A DNA stretch of 64,000 nt from NCBI GenBank assembly GCA_019787685.1, contig JAHNUO010000003.1, positions 2,650,746-2,714,745 on the forward strand, written 5' to 3'. The notes below the pieces were generated by a model that made no database searches, had not been told where the DNA came from, and saw only the letters and a program-made list of their open reading frames with translations. Below are positions 56,510 to 64,000 of the stretch, in pieces. The stretch comes from Chiua virens (taxonomy: Eukaryota; Basidiomycota; Agaricomycetes; Boletales; Boletaceae). How positions within the stretch are numbered: position 1 is the stretch's first letter; each line of letters begins with the position of its first letter. Position numbers and translations under genes: made by a program.

Positions 56510-57289
56510 TGGTGAAGGATCATTGATGGTTAACTTGCTAAGTCGTCCTATTATATTGTCCTGTGTACACGTATTTCAGCGAGATATTGCAATCCACGCC
56601 ATGTTACTCACTGTATCATCCATGACAAGGATTTCGTACTGTCCTTCGGGGCCACTGATCGCCTTTATAGGGTACTCCGAAAACAAACTATGACCACGAA
56701 GCTACAAGACATTGAATTACAAGGCAAAATCATAATCCCCTTGTTCCTATCGGAGGTAGGGTTGCTGAGCTGAGCCATAACTGCCGAGCCGAGCCATAAC
56801 TACTGTAGCCGCTGTAACCAAAGCCGTAACTGACTTGTTCCCTGATATGACACTTGACAATACATTGTTCCCATTTAGGCTGCCTTTTTTGTTTTCTCCA
56901 ACTCTTAAGGTAATGTGCGAAATTATCTATCAGCCCTCATCTCTGCGTCTCTGCACTCTCTCACTTAGCAAAGTTTACCCAATGGTCTTGCGAAAAAGTA
57001 TTCCGAGTGGTGGTCGGGCTACAATGAAGGTAATGTCATGAACTACTGGTGCATGCATGATGGTCATTCTCTGACTGTCTTTCATTAGCCACTGATTATT
57101 CCATCGCGTTCTGTCAAGTCTCCTAAGAGACAGCACCTTGTCAGTTAACAGCAAATTCTCTACCACTTGCTCTCTTATGCGTAGTCTAGACACCACTCCG
57201 CCCTTGGTGGGCTCACCCACTGGCAGAAATGACCAGCTTTTTATTATGTGTTGCACTTCTAGGTCTAGTGGCCTACCTTGCAGCATTAG
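56510..57289. other. No confident gene
   Basis: Contains GAGCCGAGCCATAACTG / GCCGAGCCGAGCCATAAC short repeats near 56770-56810 and unassigned short frames. Nothing recognised. Confidence 0.4.
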
Positions 57290-57375
57290 GATGCCATGCG
57301 ATAGATGCCAGTGTCATGTATTTGGTGAAGGGGCCGACCGCGGGCCCTGAGTGGACCCGGCAGTGGGCCGCTCTA
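57290..57375. repeat. GC-rich palindromic cluster (right)
   Basis: GGGGCCGACCGCGGGCCC, then GAGTGGACCCGGCAGTGGGCCGC form dense GC palindromes in otherwise AT-rich DNA. Read on the minus strand it gives GCGGCCCACTGCCGGGTCC, resembling AGTGGCCCACCCAGTGGGTC in the left cluster. Candidate subterminal motif of a nested element. Confidence 0.4.
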
Positions 57376-57429
57376 GCATATGCTCCAACCTATTTAGACT
57401 TAGCGATTAAAAATGTCTATTCTCATAGT

Positions 57430-57790
57430 TTATACTATCCTTGATTTGTGTTGAGATTTGTGGCCACATGCACGCAATCTGTTTATGTACTTAACATTGC
57501 TAAATATGATTTCGAATAAAGTTGCATTCATAGAAGGAAATTAGACAAAAATTGTCTATGTACATACTGGACATCATTTGCCGGATTCGTGTTTAAATAC
57601 AAAAAAGTACATATTGTATGACATGTGTAACCTATCACAATCATTCATTTTCTCAATTTGTCCGAGCTCGATAAGTTCATCCATCAAATTCAGTTATATA
57701 ATTAAATTTGTTTGAGATATGTACCTAGGGCAAATCCTCTTATTTAGTTTGATATTTTATTCAATATTTATGGACTTTGTCACTTCGACT
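57430..57790. other. AT-rich non-coding stretch inside the right end
   Basis: Low-GC DNA with no gene, ending just where the pogo transposase remnant becomes readable. It mirrors the AT-rich stretch at 37871-38389, as if both flank the insertion joint. Confidence 0.5.
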
Positions 57791-57797
57791 TTTTGTT

Positions 57798-58316
57798 CGT
57801 GTCTCGGGTGTCACCTTCTCAACCCTTCGCCTGTCGGAGTGCTAAAAAAGGGCTTATCCAAGCTTTGTGGCCAAATTCGGGGCGCGTAAAAGAAGTTTCT
57901 GAGGCCTTGAACGAGCTTGAGGCAACCGGGGCACTTCAACAATCAAACCGGATGACCATCGAGGAGCTCCTTAACCCGGCTGAAGAGGCCGACCACATGT
58001 TCCAGGCAACGGACAAAGACATTTACAACACGGTGATGAGTGCAAAGGTGGCGCGGGAAGAGGCGGCTGGAGGCCTGGGTGGCAACTTCTGGCAGACGAT
58101 GTAGATGATGAACCTGTCAAGCCAACTCGCACCCGCATGGAGGCACTCCAGGCCGCACTGATAGTGGAAGAGTACATCAATGAGTTCGATAGTCCATATG
58201 CGTGCAAGGTGGAGTCAGTGCCACACTCACTTGCAAAGTGACAGACGAGGTTTTTGGACCCGGAGATGAGAGACTTGAAGGACACGAAGCTCACAAGCTA
58301 TTTCAGACGTACATAG
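57798..58316 (+). pseudogene. C-terminal fragment of a pogo/Tigger-type transposase
   Basis: Readable text includes VSEALNELEATGALQQSNRMTI, EELLNPAEEADHMFQATDKDI, AKVAREEAAGG, then after a frame change near 58085 VDDEPVKPTRTRMEALQAAL, EEYINEFDSP, a TGA at the expected GRQTR site, and LKDTKLTSYFRR with a stop at 58316. This is the acidic tail and LTSYF-type end of CENP-B/pogo-family transposases. The DNA-binding and DDE parts are absent. It ends 154 bp before the right inverted end, as expected for a pogo 3' end. Confidence 0.7.
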
Positions 58317-58444
58317 TCTATTTTCAACGGTAATACAGTCTTATAGGTAGATAACATCATTTTTAATGTCATTCGTCCGTCCATTTTCGTTCTCGCTCGG
58401 AACCCATACTCTGTTATAACCCATACTCTAAGCCCTATCCCGAA

Positions 58445-58470
58445 CGGTATGAGTTATATCAGGTCTACTG
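58445..58470 (-). repeat. Right terminal inverted repeat
   Basis: Read on the minus strand from 58470, CAGTAGACCTGATATAACTC matches the left end at 37708 apart from one indel and one or two substitutions. AACCCATAC repeats lie just inside (58403-58435). TA follows at 58471-58472. Confidence 0.65.
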
Positions 58471-58592
58471 TAATGCGAATTTCCCAAATGAAATTCAATT
58501 TGACATTAGATTTAATATTGGATTTGCTCGATCGAAAATAACTTTGATACTCGACTCGAGCACTAAATTGAAGAGGATGCGACGAATACGAC

Positions 58593-58992
58593 TTGTTTCC
58601 CTTGAATCTGGACTCCATGGATCCAAAGTCTGTCATCACGACACTTGTCGAGCTGGTACATTGCGCTCCGTTGGAGATATTGTGTCAACTCGCTTCAGCA
58701 TCAATTAACGATGACTTGCCGCACGAGTTTATTGCGACTTTGAACTCGGGTGAAGAGAAACTCGACGCGATGTGAGCATGTCTTGTCGTATCAATCCTCA
58801 CTGATGGGCGCGTCGTTCCGCGTGTTTTTCAGCTCCGAGCATCCCTTGCGATGCTACATCGCCAGGACTCTGTCATCATCGCAGGTACAGGCCCCGGGAA
58901 GGCACTTTGTCTATTGATTCCCATCCTCCTGAGCCCAGAATTAATTTCCATCACAATATCTCCGTTGAAGCGTCTCTAAACGACCCAGGTAA
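58593..58992 (+). pseudogene. RecQ/DEAD-type helicase fragment
   Basis: An exon-like frame (DPKSVITTLVELVHCAPLEI..) is followed by LRASLAMLHRQDSVIIAGTG, PGKALCLLIPILL and ISITISPLKRL with a stop. AGTGPGKA takes the place of a Walker A AGTGAGKT, so the ATP-binding lysine is kept but the Thr/Ser is lost, and motif Ia-like text follows. The helicase core downstream is missing, replaced by the duplicated segment at 59056. It is a truncated relic. Confidence 0.65.
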
Positions 58993-59059
58993 GTGCTACT
59001 ATTACAGGTCTACCTAATATACATTGTCATGCTGGTCGTCAGGTACTTGAGGCGCCGAG

Positions 59060-60097
59060 TCGTTGATCAGTCCGCCGTTCCCTGTATGCTGGTGCCATTT
59101 CGCGCATCATTATGCATCATTGTGGTATTAGCTGACCTAATTGTTTCCGATCCAAGTAACCTCAACAAGGTGTCGTGTGCGTGCGCGATCGTCACGCAAC
59201 TATACATTGATTGATAAGGTAGTTCCAGTGGCACACGAACTGGATTTAATGTTGGCTCACGTTTCTGTAGGGCCATCTTTATCTCTAGGCGCAATTCAAC
59301 AGAGCGTCTGGATGGCGACGTCGACTCCGTGTGTGATCATCATCTGCAATGAGAGGAATCACGCGATCGAGATAGCAGTCTGCAAGGGTCCTCAACGCAG
59401 TGCATGCTCTCACGCAGCTCCCTGACCAAAGCAAAGAGCGGTAGACGCCTGTCTTGGATTCGTACTTTTATTCCTACTTTCGGAGTCGAGTACCCACTGG
59501 AAACCGCTTTGTCGTCAGAAGAACTGGTAACTAGCCCGTCCCGTTGGCCATTCTTTCCGTCTCTCAGATTGCCACATTTCTCGATTCTCTCACTAGCCCC
59601 GCATAACCGGTTTAACTTCTGGGTCCGATCGTATGTCTGAAGGCGGCATCCGAAAGGGACCGGTTCCGAGTTACACTGAATGTTTTGGGATGTTGAAAAG
59701 GACGTACCATTGCTAACCGCTGCTGTGCGTAGTATTTTCGATGCCGAGATCAGAGTCACCATGATGAACGCATTTTGAGCCAATCATCGTATCAGACAGA
59801 CTTGAAATGGTGGGCCTCGCTCATTCGAAGACCTGATGAAAATATTGCCTGTCTTGGCGTGTTGGATTTCAAGCCATCCTTGATCTCCGCGGATCATATC
59901 TCTGCCATTCAAAAGTTCTGATTCTGATTCTGATCAGGTTGGAAGGTATGCCGTCAAATCGCTCACGTTTGATATGATGCACATAACGCAATGTTCTATG
60001 AACGATGATTCAGTGCTCTTATAAATACATGATTTTTGGAAGGTAATCCCTCCCTATCGCACTTCTCACCGCAGCTCAGTTTGCATCTATCGGGATT
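59060..60097 (+). other. Leader region of DUF6533 copy D
   Basis: No clear gene. A frame equivalent to 34971-35213 of the left copy is broken here by small indels, which argues against its being a gene. Confidence 0.45.
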
Positions 60098-61856
60098 ATG
60101 TCTTCTGATCTACAATCGACTATCGTGGCAATTCGGCAAAACAACTACATCTCCCGTGCGTGCGTCTATACTCGTGGTAATCAGTCTCACAGGCTATTCA
60201 CAGTCGCTATCCTGATTGCTGTCGGATATGATTACAGTAAGACGTAAGTTTTATTCTGCCATGAGTTGCAAACTGACTATTCCCAGTCCTTGTCTTTCCA
60301 AAAGAGGTGCAATATGGATTTTGTCACCGGTAAAGCTGTCACTAATTATCATTGATAAAGATCGAGTACATCTGGGTCGGTACACAGTCGTTTCTTGAGC
60401 CGATACGTTCCTGACAAGAAGCAGCATCAACCATGGTCTTGGGTCACGATCATGTTTTTGTGTGTACTCAATTTCTGGTGTACTTGGGACAGGGACGTCT
60501 TCTGACAAGACCTTGATAGGTTCGTTATTGTGGACTATAACGCGGCGTGAGTGTATGCCTGTTTTAATGCATATACTGTAAGTTGACCTCAACCGTGCAC
60601 CAGGTGCAATGCCCTCTGTAAGTTTGATGCCATAGAATATAATTCAATCAAAATTTGACTGGAGGAAAAGTTGGGAGTACCTTCTTGCCTGATCTTAAAG
60701 TATGTCTTCCAAATTATTGGTAATTGGTGGATGTGTCCAATTTGCTGTGTTTCTAGACGTACGTATTTGGTTGATCACTATTATCACATTTGGATGTATC
60801 TGATACGAGTGACGCAGTTGTGAGTATTCACCTGAAGTATTTCGCCTGTTATCAACCACTCATGGACACTTTCAGGCCAAATATTGATGCATACCGGGTC
60901 CTGGACATACATGCCCTTTCTCGGTGCAGCCGATTGTGAGTAGTCGAATTACTCTAATCAAGAAATGAATCATATGGCAGCGATTACAGTTGTCATGATC
61001 CTGCGCGTATGGGCAATGTACAATCGATCAAAACTAATCCTCGGCCTGCTTATTACCTTGGTTGTTATCGAAATCATCGCCGTCACGGTGGCTGCTGCTG
61101 TCTATACCGACTTCCCCCAGAATAAATCGAGTATGTAGACTCCGACTCAATAAACGTGTGCTACACTAACTAGTGGTCAGTGGTCACCATTCAGGTACTG
61201 GAGTATTCATTTTGCGTGCAGCAAGTTATAAACCCCGCTTGGAGTTTTGTCGCCGACATTTTCCAAATGGCATTTGGTGCAGTGTTGTGCATGGTAGCCG
61301 TCACGCAGTTTGTGAGGCAGTCGCTTCAAATGTACCGCATCACAAAACAGTGGGAACTCAGCCCATACATAAATCTGCTCGTCAAGCAGGGTATCCTCTA
61401 TTTTTTAGGGTGAGTATGTCCGGTCCCCGTCCTTATCACTATTGTCAACCTGGAAAATCATTTTTGACAATTAACTGAGAATTTCTGTCACAGAATTCTC
61501 CTGCTAAACCTCATTGGCCTACTATTCGACACTGGAAATATTCCAAACACCGGGTGGCAGCTCATACCAGCATCTATTGTGGAATTTGTGCCCGTGTACA
61601 CTTTAACGCCTCGATTCATTATTAGCATACGGGAGGTGTATGCAAACGATGTTCAAGGGAGACGTGGGGGAGGGATCGACAGTGGGTTTGGCTTGTTTAC
61701 ATTATCCAGCCGTGGTGCTGCCGGAGGACCGATGGGTTTGCAGCCGGTACGCACACCGAGGTCATGCAGAATGCAGAGGACGATGATGGACACAATGATG
61801 GCATGGGAGACATCGAGTTAGTCGCAAGGGATGTTGGGTCCGCTCAGCCAGTGTAG
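60098..61856 (+). pseudogene. DUF6533-type membrane protein, copy D, with 1-nt deletion in the tail
   Basis: ATG at 60098 opens MSSDLQSTIVAIRQNNYISR and the same exon series as copy C follows: VAILIAVGYDY, KEVQ-type exon, EYIW, HQPWSWVTIMF, then ITVVMILRVWAMYNRSKLILGLLI and VVIEIIAVTVAAAVY, FVADIFQMAFGAVLCMVAVTQF, MYRITKQWELSPYINLL, and FVPVYTLTPRFIISIREVYAND. Near 61733 the copy-C codons for PMVFAAG have lost one base, so the tail shifts frame and stops at 61821 instead of 61856. All membrane helices precede the shift, so a membrane protein with an altered tail could still be made. Same strand as copy C. Confidence 0.65.
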
Positions 61857-61859
61857 TTG

Positions 61860-62615
61860 GGGAGGTGGTGATGAGTCCAGTGTATTCCGGAGATGATTTT
61901 GATTTGCCGGCAGTGGTCGTCTCGAGATCTCAAACATGTACTTCAGGATAAAATTATTCTTGACAACTTGAAAGCTTAAAGCAGAATGTTCGTGATCATG
62001 ATCATGACCTAGATAATTCCAAGGGAGACTCGGATAGGTAATCACTTAATGGTAGCACTGGGGCCTAGAATAATAATGTACTTCACAGTACTAGATATGC
62101 CAACATTGTGCTCAGTTGGCGGAATCTCGAAGAACTTGGATCCCGAACCAAGTGTTGCGCGTGTGGGAATGCTCGGACACAATTTAGGCAATTTACATAA
62201 TCAACGTCTACAATCAACGTCACACGGTTCTATATCCTTCCTTGGCCACAACTCGGCCAGCATACATTTCCCTATAATTGTTAACCTGGTCCGGGATCAC
62301 TCAAGCCGCCCGCCATACAGCTTCCCGCACCTTAGACTTGCTCCTCAGTGAAGTTGTTCATGGTCGCAACGCTGGGACTCTCCTCAGCCTTCTTCAACGT
62401 TTCTGAGTTAGATGAACTGGTTAATTCGTCTCATCCAAGTCTCCAGAACCCGTCCTATCGGATGAATCACAGTCACGCTATCTCTAAGTCTCAAATGACG
62501 CTGACGATGCACCTATTGACTACTTGTTGACTTCCACAGAGAGTGCATGATCGCAATGCTCAAAGGCACGGTTGAATCGCTACTTACCAAGTTGTGAGTC
62601 GTTCCACCCAGTATG
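61860..62615. other. 3' flank of copy D and unassigned DNA
   Basis: Duplicated flank to about 62190, then unassigned sequence with a faint Pro/Ser coding texture (62370-62450) that may be the worn middle part of another kinase copy. Confidence 0.4.
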
Positions 62616-62790
62616 GGGATCAGGAAGATGGGGGTGTAAGGACGGTCGACAGACGCAGCAGTAGAACATGTAAGGGGATCAGAAGATATGCTAGATGAAG
62701 AAGGGGCCGGGAATGATATAGCTGAGTGACCTTGTCTTGCCTGTTTGACCTGATGGAGGCGCGAAAGGCAAGGATACTACTGACGAAGTT
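62616..62790 (+). pseudogene. Relic of the PfkB-like gene, third copy
   Basis: GGACGGTCGACAGACGCAGC.., AGAAGATATGCTAGATGAAG, GAAGGGGCCGGG and CTTGTCTTGCCTG parallel the 3' part of the intact kinase (GRQTP..EEVLDEEGA..VLPG). It is strongly decayed and short, and it again neighbours a DUF6533 relic. Confidence 0.5.
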
Positions 62791-62859
62791 GATGGTGTCA
62801 TGGTTAGTTTCGCAACAAAGTTAACCTGCCGTTAAACTTTGCTAATAAACTTACGATCA

Positions 62860-63130
62860 AGCAATTAATATATTGAAGTATCCTGAGCACTGGACATACA
62901 TCCTCTTTCTTGGCGCAGCCGATTGTGAGTAATCGAGTTGCTATAACCCAGAAATTAATTCTGTGACGGTGAATCCTACAGTTGTCATGATCCGGCGCGT
63001 GTGGGCAATGTACAATTGATCAAGACTACTCATCAGCTTGCTGCTTACCATGCCCTTTTCGAGATCATTGAGGTCATGAATTGCTGTTGTCAATAACAAC
63101 CCGAAGAAAGACTCCTGTATGTAGACTCTG
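62860..63130 (+). pseudogene. DUF6533 middle-exon relic
   Basis: Matches the exon with GGACATACATCCTCTTTCTTGG..GCAGCCGATTGTGAGTA and GTTGTCATGATCCGGCGCGTGTGGGCAATGTACAATTGATC. The Arg codon after MYN is now TGA (MYN-stop-SR). No start or last exon lies nearby, so it is a fragment. Confidence 0.7.
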
Positions 63131-63389
63131 ACTCGATAAACGCATACTAGACTAGTAACCAGCGGCTGACCGGTCAGGGGTCGCCGCTCAAGTGCTGGGA
63201 TATCCATCGTTACTTGCGCAGAGCAAATATCAAAGCCCCTTTGGGCTTATCATATTGTCGTATCAAACAAATGCGGAACGGTAAGCCGCACTCGTCCCCA
63301 AGAACAAAGTATTCAGCATGGCATCGCTCACAATAAGGGTGAAGAACAGGAGCCTCGCTCGCACCTAGCTGACTAATGAAATCAACAAA

Positions 63390-64000
63390 TCTCCGCCACC
63401 CACAGCCTTTGATGGTGACCATGATCAAGCTGGAAGGTATGCAGTTAAATTTTCATATGCAGTGTTCATTTGGCTACAGCCGCATATCGCCATGATGCGA
63501 TATTATCGAAAAGAATAAATCAAGTCCCCTTATAAACCGATCACTTTGTGCAGAGTAATTCTCATACTGTCTTCCTCTTTATTACACTTCTGACCGGCCT
63601 TCCATTTGCATCATCAAGATTGTGACTATGGCCTCTGATCTACAATCGACCATCGCGGCACTTCAGCAAAACAACTATGTTTCCCGTATGTATGTCTATA
63701 CTCGTGGTCTTCAGTCTCACAAGTTATCGACAGTCGCTGTCCTAACTGCTGTCGGATATGATTACAGTGAGCCCCGGGTTCTGTTCTGCTGTGAGCTGCA
63801 AACTGACTATGCCAGTCCTTGTCTTTCCAAAAGAGGTACTAAATACTCGTGGAATCTGTTAGACAAAAGCTGTCGCTGATTGATCATATCAATAAAGATT
63901 GAATACATCTGGGTCAGTATTTAGCCATTTCCTGTGTTGATACATTCTTGACAAGAATGCAGCATAAACCATGGTCTTGGGTTACGATCATTCCTTCTTG
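63390..64000 (+). CDS. DUF6533-type membrane protein, copy E, 5' part (runs off window)
   Basis: A shared upstream stretch (GGCTGGAAGGT/GCTGGAAGGTATGC, CATTTGGCTACAGCCGCAT) precedes ATG 63628, MASDLQSTIAALQQNNYVSR. The next exons read LSTVAVLTAVGYDY and a KEV-type segment, then IEYIWV near 63895 and the beginning of the PW.WV exon (CATAAACCATGGTC) at the window edge. No break is seen so far; the rest lies beyond 64000. Confidence 0.65.

Larger units (their letters stand above)
37708..58470. mobile_element. ~20.8-kb block bounded by TIR-like ends and flanking TA
   Basis: The left end starts CAGTAGAC at 37708 and continues (one extra base) TGATATAACCCAT; the right end, read from 58470 on the minus strand, starts CAGTAGAC and continues CTGATATAACTCAT. 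TA precedes the left end (37706-37707) and follows the right end (58471-58472), as expected for Tc1/mariner/pogo-type insertion. Both ends carry subterminal AACCCATAC repeats. Inside are eight or so genes plus a Tnp2-type transposase and, next to the right end, the 3' part of a pogo/Tigger transposase. Whether this is one giant element or a pogo element split by a later ~19-kb insertion cannot be settled here. Confidence 0.55.
59056..62190 (+). repeat. Segmental duplication, right copy (~3.1 kb)
   Basis: Begins GTTGATCAGTCCGCCGTTCC (59056) as at 34711 and remains alignable in the same orientation to about 62190. It includes DUF6533 copy D. About 395 bp after 59116 have no match in the left copy. 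The two copies lie outside the 20.8-kb block, on either side of it. Confidence 0.85.

Noticed and set aside
1..64000. CRISPR array, bacterial operon or secondary-metabolite cluster
   Set aside because: Direct repeats lack CRISPR spacing and partners; genes are intron-rich and eukaryotic; no PKS, NRPS or terpene-synthase motif was seen.

Overview
The window looks like a gene-poor, repeat-rich stretch of a mushroom-type basidiomycete genome (Agaricomycetes). The reasons are many short (about 50 nt) GT-AG introns, a trifunctional TRP1 with the order glutaminase-IGPS-PRAI, several multi-exon DUF6533-type membrane proteins, a CxC2/KDZ transposase, a Tnp2-family transposase, a pogo/Tigger relic and orphan families that I recall as high-copy in Agaricomycetes. 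I see no tRNA, rRNA, CRISPR or bacterial-style operon. No database search was possible, so family names rest on motif recognition.

Layout. 0-8 kb: a 24-bp minisatellite, two multi-exon orphan genes on the minus strand, a block of degenerate tandem repeats, and a decayed CxC2/KDZ transposase on the plus strand. 8-10.4 kb: gene-free DNA made of three repeat systems, a ~123-bp tandem repeat, an array of five hairpin-forming inverted repeats, and a TTGCAA-rich ~120-bp repeat. 11.6-14.3 kb: TRP1, the one clear housekeeping gene. 15.3-15.7 kb: a secreted Asp-rich/His-Arg-rich protein whose tail is duplicated just downstream. 18-28.3 kb: two DUF6533 genes, a small KRE9/KNH-like secreted protein, a dienelactone hydrolase and a relic of a second one, all on the minus strand. 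29.7-37.6 kb: a PfkB-like sugar kinase that has lost its catalytic Asp, decayed copies of it, and further DUF6533 copies.

37.7-58.5 kb: about 20.8 kb bounded by matching inverted ends (CAGTAGAC..TGATATAAC) that abut TA on both sides. Inside lie a polyproline orphan, a small orphan, an Spt5-like NGN/KOW protein, a WD40 membrane protein, two small orphans, an F-box protein with a KRKRED repeat array, a Tnp2-type transposase broken by one stop codon, and the C-terminal part of a pogo/Tigger transposase next to the right end. It is either a giant cargo-bearing element or a pogo element split by a ~19-kb insertion.

58.5-64 kb: a helicase fragment, then a second copy of the 34.7-37.6 kb segment (with a DUF6533 gene carrying a 1-nt deletion), more relics, and the start of a further DUF6533 gene running off the window.

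A recurrent theme is decay. Several genes are intact except for one or two stop codons explainable as C-to-T changes, or 1-nt indels in short homopolymers. No metabolic cluster is apparent; TRP1, the hydrolase and the kinase look like isolated genes in a mobile-element landscape.
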